Shown: positions 43,449 to 52,826, numbered from the stretch's first letter. The stretch: DNA of 64,000 bases from Lachnospiraceae bacterium (GCA_024684065.1 JAIKXO010000160.1:33670-97669); one strand, 5' to 3'. Notes: generated by a model from the letters alone, not told the origin. A program made the numbers and translations.

Positions 43449-44210
43449 CTTCCCATACAATGATGTGAGGGTAAAAAGTGATATCAAGCGTGGTTCCGTG
43501 CTTTGCACTTCCACCACGCTCCCCAATATTCGCAATCCGTGGGGCCCCCTCCCCACTTCTTGCTCATTCATCATTTTTTTCCTGTAAGGATTATCAGATG
43601 TTGCATCAAATCCGTCTAAAAGATATTCTTCCGGGATATAGTCCTTATAATCAAGGTCCATATAATAGTTGCAGAAAATCTCTTCCGCATATATTATCCT
43701 GTTTTTTCCATCCGTAAGCGCGTATACAAATCCGTTGTACTCATCCGCACAGACCGCTAACAGTTCATACGTCTTCTCTTCGGTAACACCGTAGTAACCG
43801 ATATATTCTGTTGAAGGATAATCCCTTAACCGGGCAGTCTCGGCAGCGTAATCCTCTGCTGAATAATCCATCACAAGATATCCGAGGTACTGGGCATCCC
43901 ACGGATTATAACAGACCATCTTATAATCAACGACATCGGACGCATCGTCTATTGCAGGCGGCCAGATGCTTTCATCCATACCCCACTTATTCCACAAGGT
44001 ATCGGTGCCATCCCGGGAAAATGACATGTACTTTGTGTAGTTCTCAATGTCATCGTAAACCTCCGGCTTTGATGCAGCGGAACCGGCAAACAGTATTCCT
44101 ATTATTCCAAAAAAAGCCAGCACTCTCAATATTGTTAAAACACCTACAGCTATAATAACTCCTGTAAGTATCTTTTTTTTAGTCGTCATAGATATTACCG
44201 ACCTCTCCAC
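43440..44210 (-). CDS. Hypothetical membrane-anchored protein, C-terminus possibly altered
   Basis: No family recognised. The 256-residue protein has one N-terminal membrane segment (GVIIAVGVLTILRVLAFFGI) and an extracellular part with many Tyr and Asp residues (DSIWPP-like ESIWPPAIDDASD, YLGYLVMDYSAEDYAAE). The last 40 residues, after KKMMNEQEVG, are encoded by palindromic DNA and end in the 13-bp inverted repeat, so the native C-terminus was probably replaced by repeat sequence. Likely surface protein of unknown role. Confidence 0.6.
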   Translation of the reverse strand: MERSVISMTTKKKILTGVIIAVGVLTILRVLAFFGIIGILFAGSAASKPEVYDDIENYTKYMSFSRDGTDTLWNKWGMDESIWPPAIDDASDVVDYKMVCYNPWDAQYLGYLVMDYSAEDYAAETARLRDYPSTEYIGYYGVTEEKTYELLAVCADEYNGFVYALTDGKNRIIYAEEIFCNYYMDLDYKDYIPEEYLLDGFDATSDNPYRKKMMNEQEVGRGPHGLRILGSVVEVQSTEPRLISLFTLTSLYGKLS

Positions 44211-44320
44211 GTTAAGTTCCGGATCATCCTGCGCTCAGAGGCACACTGTATTTCCGGCGATGATACAGGTTGAAACCGTTCCTTTTTTCTTCAAACTGCT
44301 CCTGTAAATAAATTGCCGTA

Positions 44321-45136
44321 TTATAGTGAGGAAATCAACCTCTCAATTAAGCTGTTTACCTCCACCGGTGCATCTGTGTTAGAATTATGTCCTGCATTTC
44401 TGATCCATTCGAGCGGGATACCGGTTCTCTTATGCCACGCTTTGTTGTACCTGATACAGGATCCTGCACGATCTTTTTCTCCGCAGATGAGAAGCGCCGG
44501 ACAACTGATCTTATATGGCAGATCTGCCTCCATAGCCTCTGCAAGCATCCGGAATCCGTGGCCTGATATTCTGGCATATCGATCCTTATCGCCGTCATAG
44601 ACCATCATGATGCTGCGCATCAGCTGTCTGCCATACTCCGTTGCTGCAACACCATTGGTTCCGGTTTTCAACAGAAACTTCCATGGATAGTAACGATAAA
44701 CCGGCTCCATCCTCTTTAACAGCCATATTTCAGCAGCAGTCACATATTCACGCTGTAATGGTGCTGAATCAACGGAGACAAATCCATTCAGTTTATCCGG
44801 AAATAACTGTGCATAGGCCTGTCCCACATAACCACCCATTGACTGACCGACGATGACCGGTCTGTCGAAACCTTCCCGGATCAGGATCTCATTCAGCCAC
44901 CTTGCCTTATCGAACAGGTTAAAACCGAACGTGAACGGCCAGGAATCAGCATGTCCGGGAGCATCCCAGACAAGGACCGGATATCTTCCCTCAAAATACT
45001 CAATCTGTTTATTAAAAAGCCTGTGATCCGCTGTCAGCCCCGGCAGAAAAACCAGCTGCGGTCCCTTCTGCTCTGTATCCATATCTGCCCAATAATGAAT
45101 GCTTCCGCACGGAGTTGTATATGTGCATTCAAGCAT
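44321..45136 (-). CDS. Alpha/beta hydrolase
   Basis: A 271-residue hydrolase with LVFLPGLTADHRLFNKQIEY (oxyanion region), the nucleophile elbow VIVGQSMGGYVGQAYAQ, a later CPALLICGEKDRAGS carrying the probable acid, and the catalytic His in RNAGHNSNTDAP. Typical size for esterases or C-C bond hydrolases; substrate unknown. Upstream gap 45137-45288 contains a short GCCATTGACAATGGC palindrome. Confidence 0.88.
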   Translation of the reverse strand: MLECTYTTPCGSIHYWADMDTEQKGPQLVFLPGLTADHRLFNKQIEYFEGRYPVLVWDAPGHADSWPFTFGFNLFDKARWLNEILIREGFDRPVIVGQSMGGYVGQAYAQLFPDKLNGFVSVDSAPLQREYVTAAEIWLLKRMEPVYRYYPWKFLLKTGTNGVAATEYGRQLMRSIMMVYDGDKDRYARISGHGFRMLAEAMEADLPYKISCPALLICGEKDRAGSCIRYNKAWHKRTGIPLEWIRNAGHNSNTDAPVEVNSLIERLISSL

Positions 45137-45288
45137 AAAGACCTCCTCATTGTATTTTTACTGTCCGCTCTGCCCGGTCAGCCGCAGAATCCTTCTTTTA
45201 CTTTCACATTCGTAAACACATGTTTCAAATATGATCGAAGCCATTGTCAATGGCAGTATTCCATATAGGAAGCCTTTCATAAAAGGGA

Positions 45289-46428
45289 TCAGTTCATACG
45301 CATCAGCCTGGCAGCCGTATCCAGCTCGTCACGGATCTTAATATGCTGCGGGCAGGCCGCCTCACAGGCGCCGCATTTGATACATTCATTGGCACGCTTC
45401 TTTCCGGGATTGATCACGTTAAATTTCTCCTCAGTAAGAGCCCGCTCAACATTTCCGTAAAGCTTTATTATGTTCAAACAGGTAAAGGTGCCTGAAATTC
45501 CGATGTTCATGGGGCATACCTTCGCACAATAGTTACAGCTGGTACAAGGCACTATGGGGATAGCTTCAATTGCTTCCCTTGCTTTTCTGATAACTGACTG
45601 CTCTGCCTCGCTAAGCGGTTTAAAATCCTCCATATAAGACAGGTTGTCCCGCATCTGTTCTACATTGCTCATTCCGGACAAAACAGCAAGAACGCCGTCA
45701 AGGCTTGCCGCAAAACGGATCGCCCAGGACGCATAAGAAGCGTCCGGGGAAGCTTCCTTAAGAAGGTCTTTCACGCTCTGCGGAGGATCGGCCAGAAGTC
45801 CGCCCTTGACAGGCTCCATGATGACAACCTGCTTGCCGTGAGCTCTTGCGACCTCATAGACCTTACGTGACTGAACGTCATTGTTTTCCCAGTCAGCGTA
45901 ATTGATCTGCAACTGCACAAATTCCGCCTCCGGATGAGCTGTCAGGATCGCTTCCAGTTCTTCTGCGGTGGAATGAAAAGAAAAGCCAACATGACGAATC
46001 TTGCCCTGATCCTTCATATCGAAAGCAAATTTCCACAGATCGAACTTATCAAACACGCTTGTTCTGTTCTTTCCGAGATTATGGAGAAGATAATAGTCAA
46101 AATAACCGGCCCCTGTCCGCCGTAAGGAAGTCTCAAACTGTTCAATGGCTTCCTCCCTGGTTTTACAGCCTGCCCATGCCGCGTTCTTTGTGGCAACGGT
46201 ATAGCTGTCCCTCGGATATCTCTCAACGAGCGCCTGACGCATAGCATCCTCGCTTCCGGCATAGATCCAGGCAGTATCTAAGTAGGTGCAGCCCGCTTCC
46301 ATAAACATATCGACCATCTTCCTGGTCTGTTCCACATCGATGACATCGCCCTCGCCTTTCAGCCTTGGAAGCCTCATTAATCCAAAACCCAGTTTCTTGT
46401 TGCTTTCTCCTGATTTCGTTTCTGTCAT
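45289..46428 (-). CDS. Aldo/keto reductase with C-terminal 4Fe-4S domain
   Basis: A 379-residue fusion: aldo/keto reductase barrel (LGFGLMRLPRLKGEGD, TYLDTAWIYAGSE with catalytic Asp and Tyr, ATKNAAW, YFDYYLLHNLG, HVGFSFHST) followed by a ferredoxin-like domain with two cysteine clusters (CTSCNYCAKVCPMNIG and CIKCGACEAACPQHIK). This fused class is common in Clostridia and is thought to link a reductase to iron-sulfur electron transfer. It lies 39 bp after a second aldo/keto reductase and the GH10 gene, so all three are likely cotranscribed. Confidence 0.92.
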   Translation of the reverse strand: MTETKSGESNKKLGFGLMRLPRLKGEGDVIDVEQTRKMVDMFMEAGCTYLDTAWIYAGSEDAMRQALVERYPRDSYTVATKNAAWAGCKTREEAIEQFETSLRRTGAGYFDYYLLHNLGKNRTSVFDKFDLWKFAFDMKDQGKIRHVGFSFHSTAEELEAILTAHPEAEFVQLQINYADWENNDVQSRKVYEVARAHGKQVVIMEPVKGGLLADPPQSVKDLLKEASPDASYASWAIRFAASLDGVLAVLSGMSNVEQMRDNLSYMEDFKPLSEAEQSVIRKAREAIEAIPIVPCTSCNYCAKVCPMNIGISGTFTCLNIIKLYGNVERALTEEKFNVINPGKKRANECIKCGACEAACPQHIKIRDELDTAARLMRMN

Positions 46429-46467
46429 TTAGTTTCCCTCCATGAAAAAAAATACTACAAATTCTGC

Positions 46468-47385
46468 CTAAAGGCGGTAACAATCCGGATCATAAAAAGG
46501 ATAGTCCGTCACCTCTGGGAGATGATCCTTCAGGGCATCGTGCTCATTGTCCGACAACGGTTTATCAGCAAAATCATCAACATGCGTAACCGCAAACTGA
46601 AGATGGTCAAAATTACCGGGCGGGATAAGAACATCTACACCGAGTGAATCAGTGAACCGTAACGCCGAAAGAAGAAAAGAGGATTCAGTCTGAATATCAA
46701 AAGGTCTGCACCACGATTTCGGATAGGGAGAACCATACCTTTCCTCCTCATCATGCCAGGCTCTCTCGATCATGGATTTTATGCCGAGTATGCCTGCGCC
46801 CTTCTCCTTTGCCGCTTTTATCAGCCGTTTGCCCATATCATGAGCCATATTCATATGCCAGTTGAAGGGAAACATTACCGTATCGAAATCAAAAAGCTCA
46901 AGCGCACGCAGAGCCACTGCCTCGCTATGCGCGGTAAAACCTATATGGCGGGCATCCCCGTTCTTCTTCATGCTTTCGAGAAGCCCCATCGCTCCGTCTT
47001 TGCCAAAGCAGGTCTCAAGCTCATCCATAGTGCTCAGTCCGTGAAGCTGATATACATCAAAATAATCTGTATGGAGGAGCCGCAGGGATTCCTTCAGGTC
47101 GCTCTCCGCCCCTGCCCTTTTTCTCTGGTTGGTCTTACATGCCAGATAAATCTGCCTGCGATATGGGATCAGTGAATTTCCCATTAACAGCTGCGCATCA
47201 CCATAACCGGGAGCTACATCAAAATAATTGATGCCCTGCTCCACGGCCCATGACACAAAACGGTCAGACATTTTCTGCCCGTCTCCGGGAATGACCGCCT
47301 TATCAAAATGCTGTGACGAAACAACCCCTCCGTATCCGACCACGGACACTTTATAACCTGTTTTCCCAAGCTCACGATACTTCAT
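46468..47385 (-). CDS. Aldo/keto reductase
   Basis: A 305-residue barrel protein with MKYRELGKTGYKVSVVGYGG, INYFDVAPGYGDAQLLMG (Asp/Tyr), YLACKTNQRKR (Lys), LHTDYFDVYQLHGLS and HIGFTAHSE (His), and a C-terminus ending YPFYDPDCYRL. Its start overlaps the end of the GH10 gene by 14 bp. A copy of its final codons, including the stop, survives as part of a pseudogene scar at 51303-51337. Confidence 0.9.
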   Translation of the reverse strand: MKYRELGKTGYKVSVVGYGGVVSSQHFDKAVIPGDGQKMSDRFVSWAVEQGINYFDVAPGYGDAQLLMGNSLIPYRRQIYLACKTNQRKRAGAESDLKESLRLLHTDYFDVYQLHGLSTMDELETCFGKDGAMGLLESMKKNGDARHIGFTAHSEAVALRALELFDFDTVMFPFNWHMNMAHDMGKRLIKAAKEKGAGILGIKSMIERAWHDEEERYGSPYPKSWCRPFDIQTESSFLLSALRFTDSLGVDVLIPPGNFDHLQFAVTHVDDFADKPLSDNEHDALKDHLPEVTDYPFYDPDCYRL

Positions 47386-48598
47386 AACGGTACCCTCCTT
47401 TCATAGCAAGTACAAGCTCGTCATCGTTCAGCAGGCTCACATCTGCGCTTCCGCAGGAACTGCTTATATGGTAATCACCTTTGAAAGCTTCTACTGTCGC
47501 CCAGCCTTTCTCGTCCGTTGTTACGGAAGTGTCTGTCCACCATTCCTCTCTGAGCAGCCTCCTTAACATATCATGCGACGGTTTTCTTGAATTGTCTTTT
47601 CTTATAAAACCGCTGGGTGCATTAAGCCATGCCCCGTCCCTGTAATCCCAGGATGTTATAGCTTCAACAAGCGGGTGGGAAAACAGGATCCTGTACATCT
47701 CTTCTATTTCCTTAGCCTGACGTTCTTCACCCTCGGGTGTTGTAGGCCATTCTTCGACCTGCCAGTCATTCAGATCCACAATATGCCCCGGCATGATCTC
47801 CCCGGAAATAAGGGTGTTCTCGGTAAAATGCAGCGGAAGTCCGAAATGAGAAAATCTTTCAAGCACCTCCAGGAGCTTTTCTTTGCCCCAGTAGCCCTGA
47901 TGCTGATGTGACTGGATCCCTATGGCATTTAAAGGAACCCCCGCGTTTAAGCATCCGTCTATAAGAATCTCATAATCGATGGATGTGTTGAAATCATTTA
48001 AAAGAAGTATCGCATCCGGGTTGCTTTCATGCGCCCTCTGGAAGACCTCCCTGATCAGGCCTACCCTGCCTTTTTCCTTGCATATTCTGGTCACGGCATT
48101 GTCGTATTTGTCAAAGACAGGCATGATCACAACCTCATTGATAACGTCCCACATATCAATAACGCCCTTGAATCCGCTTACCTCCCTTTCGATCCGTCCA
48201 AGCTGTTTCTCAAGGATCGTCCTGTTATCGTACTTCATAAGCCAGTCCGCGCATACCGTATGCCAGCAGAGAGGGTGCCCCTTTACCTTCACCCCCCTGT
48301 CCTTTAAGTACCGGGCTGTCTTCATAAGTTTATCCCTGTCCGGTTCTCCTTCCACCGGTTCATAACGTCCCCAGTAAAAAGGCAGGGTAGCATAGTTAAA
48401 TATCTCCAGCCAGCTTTCCGTAACCTGTCTGTACTCTTCCTCCCCCTTCATAACATAAGGGATAAAGTCAAAACCACCGCACCCGAACAGAAACGAATGG
48501 TTTGTCTGCCTGATCTCTATCTTACTGTTTTGCAGCGGATCTCCCCTGTGATCGATAAACTTTATTCTTTTATTTACCTTTCTGTGAACTGTTTCCAT
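47372..48598 (-). CDS. Cytoplasmic GH10 endo-1,4-beta-xylanase
   Basis: A 408-residue GH10 enzyme without signal peptide: LPFYWGRYEPVEGEPDRD, GVKVKGHPLCWHTVCADWL, the acid/base Glu in DMWDVINEV, ALLLNDF-like LLLNDFNTS, GIQSHQHQGYW and the nucleophile Glu in LHFTENTL, then SWDYRDGAWLNAPSG. Extra C-terminal beta-sandwich-like residues follow. It probably cleaves imported xylo-oligosaccharides. It overlaps the aldo/keto reductase gene, suggesting a shared pathway. Remnants of a second copy lie at 51339-51480. Confidence 0.92.
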   Translation of the reverse strand: METVHRKVNKRIKFIDHRGDPLQNSKIEIRQTNHSFLFGCGGFDFIPYVMKGEEEYRQVTESWLEIFNYATLPFYWGRYEPVEGEPDRDKLMKTARYLKDRGVKVKGHPLCWHTVCADWLMKYDNRTILEKQLGRIEREVSGFKGVIDMWDVINEVVIMPVFDKYDNAVTRICKEKGRVGLIREVFQRAHESNPDAILLLNDFNTSIDYEILIDGCLNAGVPLNAIGIQSHQHQGYWGKEKLLEVLERFSHFGLPLHFTENTLISGEIMPGHIVDLNDWQVEEWPTTPEGEERQAKEIEEMYRILFSHPLVEAITSWDYRDGAWLNAPSGFIRKDNSRKPSHDMLRRLLREEWWTDTSVTTDEKGWATVEAFKGDYHISSSCGSADVSLLNDDELVLAMKGGYRYEVS

Positions 48599-48677
48599 AC
48601 TGATCTCCTGTTTCAGATATAATACATCAAAGCATACCTGATAAATGAGGCATACATCATTGGTTTATAATTCCGGT

Positions 48678-49484
48678 TTAACTGATTTTATGCGCGGTAA
48701 TAACTGTATAGCTCTTTGCATTTATGGTGATCTCGCATCCGTTACTTCTGACATACCAATTTTTACCCTGACGGACAATGTGCGCATCCCCGTTCATAAT
48801 AATGTCACGGCACCACGAGACTACATCTTCATTATCAGGAACAAGGTTCTTCATTATCCTTTCAGCCCCCAGATCTGTAGTATGTAACTTGTCCAGATTA
48901 TCAAGCAGAACCTGAACGTCCGGTCTCTCAGAATCTATTTTTACAAGAGTGTCTTTCAGTATTTCATTCCGCAGTTCCGTAAGCCATTCTGAAAAAGCAA
49001 CCGTATCAAACGCGTATGTTCTGTTTAGTTCATACTCATTCTCTGCCCAGGTATCAAGCGGTGATTCGTTGTGTTGAATGAGCGCTTCCAGTTTATCAAG
49101 GGCTTTATATAACCTGGCTTCAACCGTTTCCTGCGACTCCATTTCCGTGTACAGGGCTTTCAGATCATCCGATACCTCGGGGGGAAGATCATCAAGCCAT
49201 AAATTAAGCAAAGAATCCTCGGTGATCCTGTCAGCGTCTGTTTTATCAAACGTCGGGATATCTCCGGTAAAACACTCTCCAAGATCATGAATAAGGCACA
49301 TGCTGACAACCTTATCAATATTTACATCAGGAAACTCATTTTTTAAGAGCAGCGCCATAAGCGAGACTCTCCAGCTATGCTCTGCCACACTTTCAACTCT
49401 TCTTTTGCTCGTAGTGCAATGGCGCGGAGCATCCTTTAACCGCTCAGCGATATGAAGTATGTTCAAATAATCCCTCGATTTCAT
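48678..49484 (-). CDS. HD-domain phosphohydrolase fused to DUF3781
   Basis: A 268-residue protein: N-terminal HD domain of the YfbR/HD_3 type (SVAEHSWRVSLMALLL, CLIHDLGECFTGDIP, with the metal-binding His-Asp, and ALDKLEALIQHNES) and a C-terminal part (DNLDKLHTTDLGAERIMKNL, NWYVRSNGCEITINAKSYT) matching DUF3781. HD_3 proteins hydrolyse deoxynucleoside monophosphates; DUF3781 has no known role. A fusion of the two is unusual in my experience. No operon partner within 80 bp. Confidence 0.83.
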   Translation of the reverse strand: MKSRDYLNILHIAERLKDAPRHCTTSKRRVESVAEHSWRVSLMALLLKNEFPDVNIDKVVSMCLIHDLGECFTGDIPTFDKTDADRITEDSLLNLWLDDLPPEVSDDLKALYTEMESQETVEARLYKALDKLEALIQHNESPLDTWAENEYELNRTYAFDTVAFSEWLTELRNEILKDTLVKIDSERPDVQVLLDNLDKLHTTDLGAERIMKNLVPDNEDVVSWCRDIIMNGDAHIVRQGKNWYVRSNGCEITINAKSYTVITAHKIS

Positions 49485-49564
49485 ATGATCTCTTAATCCC
49501 CCGTGATCTCCCCGGAGCGGGCTCCGGGTTTATTCTTTGTTAATATTTTTTATACTCAGTCACT

Positions 49565-51289
49565 TTATGTCTGTATCCTGTTCATGCGGGCGTAGCTTCC
49601 GTTAAGCGTAAGCAGCTCTTCATGTGTTCCTTTCTCTGTTATACGCCCTTTCTCTATAACAAGGATCTGGTCCGCACTCCGTATGGTCGACAGCCTGTGC
49701 GCTATGACTATGATCGTTCTTGAACCTGCCATGCCCATAACAGCTTCCTGAATCTGCTGCTCCGTCTCCACATCTACCGACGCAGTGGCTTCATCAAGGA
49801 TAATGACCGGAGATCTGCGAAGGATGGCGCGTGAAATGGCCATTCTCTGTTTCTGTCCCCCGGATAAGCGAAGCCCTCTCTCCCCGACCAGGGTATCATA
49901 TCCGTCCGGCATAGCCATGATATCCTTATGGATATTTGCTGCCTTGGCCGCATCCATTATGTCATTTATATCCGCGTCCGGCACGGCATATCCGATGTTT
50001 TCGGCAATCGTTCCGTTAAAAAGGAAGGTGTCCTGCAGGACAGGGGAAATATTCCTGCGAAGGCTCTCGATCGTCACATATTCTATATCATGCCCGTCTA
50101 TCAGTATCCTGCCTGCAGCAGGTTCATAAAATCTCGAAATGAGCCTTGTCAGTGTCGTCTTTCCTACTCCTGTGGGTCCCACCAATGCGAGCATCTTTCC
50201 CGGTTCGCATGTGAATGACACATCGCTAAGGATCACTCCCCTTCCCTCATAGGAAAAGTTTACATGCTCAAAGGTTATTTCGCCCTTCACATCCGTAAGC
50301 TCTTTAGCATCGGGCCTGTCGGCGATCTCGCACGGCGCGTCCAGAACTGCCAGCACCCTTTCAGCCCCTGCCAGGGACTGCTGCATATTCTCAAGCAGAT
50401 TGGCAAGCCCGGTTACCGGAGCATAAAATAACCCCAGATAAAGAAGGAAGGCTACCACGTCTTCTACCTTCATTCCTTCCCTGAAGGCAAGGTATCCTCC
50501 GAATGCGACAACAAGCACCGTTCCGAGGGAGGATATGAATTCAACCGAAGGATGAAAAACAGCGCTGACCTTTAAGGCTTTGAGCATGGCCCTGATATGC
50601 TCGAAATTTTTCGCATCGACCTGCCCCGTTTCATATTCCTCCCGCCCGAACGACTGTATCTCCTGTATCCCGGACAGGTTGTCCTGCAGCTTTCCGTTTA
50701 ATTCGCCCATTTTTTTCTGGGACTTTCTGAAATAAGGCCTTACTTTACGTGAAAAAACAAAGCCGGAAACAAAGATCAGGGGAAGCGGGGAACAGGTTAT
50801 CAGAGCCAGCTTCCAGTTTATGACAAGGAGAATGATAAGAACGCCCAGAAAGGTAACCAGATTTGTAATACTCTCCGGGATCATATGCGCGTAGAGCAGC
50901 TCGAAGTCCCTGGTATCATTGACAATACGGCTCATGAGGTCGCCCGTCTGTTTGTCGTAAAAATATGCAATGTGCATCCTCTCAAGCTTATCATATGTCC
51001 GGGTCCTCAGATCACCCACGAGATGCCAGGCGGCTTTATGCGCCAGATAATTACTCAGGAAACGGAAAAGGATCCTGAAAAGGTACAGCGCTAAGAGAAT
51101 CGCGGCAAGCGTCCATATTTTTCTCATGCTCTCATTATTTACACCGTTACTTACGATCCCCGTCATTTCAGACATCACGACAGGAGCGGATAAATTGATC
51201 ACCGTGAGCATAAAAGTAGCCAGGATGGCTATCATATACAGCTTCTTATACCGGATCGCCTCCCGGCTGAACCTTAACAGTATTTTCAT
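49565..51289 (-). CDS. ABC transporter, fused permease and ATPase
   Basis: A 574-residue half-transporter: six membrane helices (about 15-300) then an ATPase with Walker A GPTGVGKTTL, Q-loop ISPVLQDTFLF, signature LSGGQKQRMAISRA, Walker B PVIILDEATAS and the His switch IVIAHRLST. This is the MsbA/LmrA type exporter that works as a dimer; substrate may be a lipid, drug or peptide. No partner half-transporter is adjacent, so it is likely a homodimer. A GC-rich hairpin (CCCGGAGC / GCTCCGGG, near 49510-49530) lies just downstream. Confidence 0.92.
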   Translation of the reverse strand: MKILLRFSREAIRYKKLYMIAILATFMLTVINLSAPVVMSEMTGIVSNGVNNESMRKIWTLAAILLALYLFRILFRFLSNYLAHKAAWHLVGDLRTRTYDKLERMHIAYFYDKQTGDLMSRIVNDTRDFELLYAHMIPESITNLVTFLGVLIILLVINWKLALITCSPLPLIFVSGFVFSRKVRPYFRKSQKKMGELNGKLQDNLSGIQEIQSFGREEYETGQVDAKNFEHIRAMLKALKVSAVFHPSVEFISSLGTVLVVAFGGYLAFREGMKVEDVVAFLLYLGLFYAPVTGLANLLENMQQSLAGAERVLAVLDAPCEIADRPDAKELTDVKGEITFEHVNFSYEGRGVILSDVSFTCEPGKMLALVGPTGVGKTTLTRLISRFYEPAAGRILIDGHDIEYVTIESLRRNISPVLQDTFLFNGTIAENIGYAVPDADINDIMDAAKAANIHKDIMAMPDGYDTLVGERGLRLSGGQKQRMAISRAILRRSPVIILDEATASVDVETEQQIQEAVMGMAGSRTIIVIAHRLSTIRSADQILVIEKGRITEKGTHEELLTLNGSYARMNRIQT

Positions 51290-51302
51290 AACTCACCATT
51301 TT

Positions 51303-51480
51303 CTAAAGACGGTAACGCCTCGGATCATAAAAAGGATCTCCACCGGTTCATAACACCCCCGGTAAAAGGGCAGGGCGGCATTATCCAAAGCCGGCTTCTA
51401 CGTTACCTGCCCTTACTCCCTCAGCACCGTATGAATCCGGATATTTTGTGCCGAAAGGCTGTCTGCCGTATTCCCGGGAT
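51303..51480 (-). pseudogene. Scar of a second GH10 xylanase / aldo-keto reductase pair
   Basis: 51303-51337 matches 46468-46502 at 30 of 35 bases, the end of the aldo/keto reductase gene with its stop codon. Directly next to it, 51339-51381 matches 48351-48393 at 37 of 43 bases, an internal part of the GH10 gene (LPFYRGCYEPVE against LPFYWGRYEPVE). Similarity to the GH10 N-terminal region continues weakly to about 51480 with an 8-bp gap. The order (xylanase upstream, reductase downstream) is the same as in the intact pair, so a duplicated pair lost its middle by deletion. Confidence 0.8.
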
Positions 51481-52410
51481 TTACGGCAGATATTTTCCGG
51501 CCGCCAGATAAAGCGCATACCAGTCATGATGTGAAAGATTAACCTTCGCGGCATCACAGGCATCCCTGATATGCTCAGGGTTCATGGTTCCGATGATCGC
51601 CTGCATCTTTGCAGGATGTCTTAATACCCATGCAACAGCGACCGCGGTCTTTGATACCCCTTCACGCTCTCCCAATTCTCCCAATGTCTTATTGAGCCCG
51701 GAAAAGTCCGGATTGTCGATGAAGGTTCCTCCAAACATCCCAAACTGAAGCGGTGACCACGCCTGAATCGTCATATCTTTCAGCCTGCAGTAATCAAGCA
51801 CGTTTCCGTCACGGTTTATTGAAAACTCCGTAGTTTTGTTATTCATGTAAAGAGCCTGGTCTATGAGCTGAGACTGCTCAAGGGAAAGCTGTACCTGATT
51901 GATGACCAGCGGCTGCTTCACGTACTTCTTTAACAGCTCTATCTGCATCGGTACAAGGTTGCTCACGCCGAAATAACGGACTTTCCCGGCCTTCTCCAAA
52001 ACATCAAAAGCCTCTGCCACCTCTTCCGGATCATAGAGAACATCCGGCCTGTGAAGAAGGAGCGTGTCAAGATATTCGACATTAAGCCGTCTCAGGCTGT
52101 CATCCACGCTTGATAATATGTTCTCCTTTGTCCAGTCAAATTCATTACGGTCAAAGCATAACCCGCATTTGCTCTGGATAAAGATATCCTCCCTCTTTAT
52201 CCCTGTCTGCGGAAAGGCTTCTCCAAAACGCGTCTCTGCGGCTCCATTTTCCCCATAGCAGGTGGCGTGGTCATAAAAATTCACCCCGCAGTCATATGCA
52301 GTACGGATAACCTTAACTGCCTCTTCTTTTGTCAGGCCCGGCATCCTCATGCAGCCCTGTATGACTGCTGACACATTCTGCGGCCCGTTTACAATGTTAA
52401 TCATCTTCAT
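51481..52410 (-). CDS. Aldo/keto reductase, YdhF-like
   Basis: A 309-residue reductase with VSAVIQGCMRMPGLTKEEA, VNFYDHATCYGENGA (Asp/Tyr), IQSKCGLCFDR (Lys), YLDTLLLHRPDVLYDPEE (His) and a long C-terminal helix region. The LLLHRPD motif and the NNKTTEFS stretch are typical of the YdhF group. It lies 19 bp after a MerR regulator that probably controls it; GGAGG precedes the ATG at 52410. Substrate likely a reactive aldehyde, by analogy. Confidence 0.9.
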   Translation of the reverse strand: MKMINIVNGPQNVSAVIQGCMRMPGLTKEEAVKVIRTAYDCGVNFYDHATCYGENGAAETRFGEAFPQTGIKREDIFIQSKCGLCFDRNEFDWTKENILSSVDDSLRRLNVEYLDTLLLHRPDVLYDPEEVAEAFDVLEKAGKVRYFGVSNLVPMQIELLKKYVKQPLVINQVQLSLEQSQLIDQALYMNNKTTEFSINRDGNVLDYCRLKDMTIQAWSPLQFGMFGGTFIDNPDFSGLNKTLGELGEREGVSKTAVAVAWVLRHPAKMQAIIGTMNPEHIRDACDAAKVNLSHHDWYALYLAAGKYLP

Positions 52411-52429
52411 TCTGATAATCCTCCTTCAT

Positions 52430-52804
52430 TCACTCCCAGGTAATAACACCTGTCTCCATTGCCTTCTCATATCTGCTGATCTTGTAATCCAGTCTTTCCA
52501 GCGCAGCATCGTACTTTTTCCTCGCTTCCAGGATCTGAGCCCTTGCCTCCTTCAGCAAATTTGCCCTGGCTTCGATCGTTTCATCGCCCTGCTGAAACAG
52601 CCTCATGTACTCGATCAGCATTTCCACCGGCACACCGGCATTACGCATGCAGACTGCTTTCTCGACCCACCTGATATCTTCCTCCTGATAGTCCCGGATT
52701 CCGCCTGCAGTACGTGTCACTTCCGGAATTACTCCCACACGCTCGTAATATCTGAGCGTATCCGGCTTAAGGTTATACTTTGCACACACTTCCTTTATTG
52801 TCAT
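52430..52804 (-). CDS. MerR-family transcriptional regulator
   Basis: A 124-residue regulator: N-terminal winged helix MTIKEVCAKYNLKPDTLRYY, ERVGVIPEVTRTAGGIRDYQ, then a dimerising coiled coil to the C-terminus. No metal-binding Cys pair is conserved, so it is closer to the stress- or aldehyde-responsive AdhR/NmlR type than to MerR proper. It shares a promoter with the aldo/keto reductase, and its perfect operator lies just upstream, so it probably regulates its own operon. Confidence 0.93.
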   Translation of the reverse strand: MTIKEVCAKYNLKPDTLRYYERVGVIPEVTRTAGGIRDYQEEDIRWVEKAVCMRNAGVPVEMLIEYMRLFQQGDETIEARANLLKEARAQILEARKKYDAALERLDYKISRYEKAMETGVITWE

Positions 52805-52826
52805 GACTATTACCTCTCAATATAAA

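Noticed and set aside
49509..49531. GC-rich hairpin near the ABC transporter as a terminator
   Set aside because: The T-rich run follows only on the plus strand, where no gene ends; kept as a note in the transporter entry.
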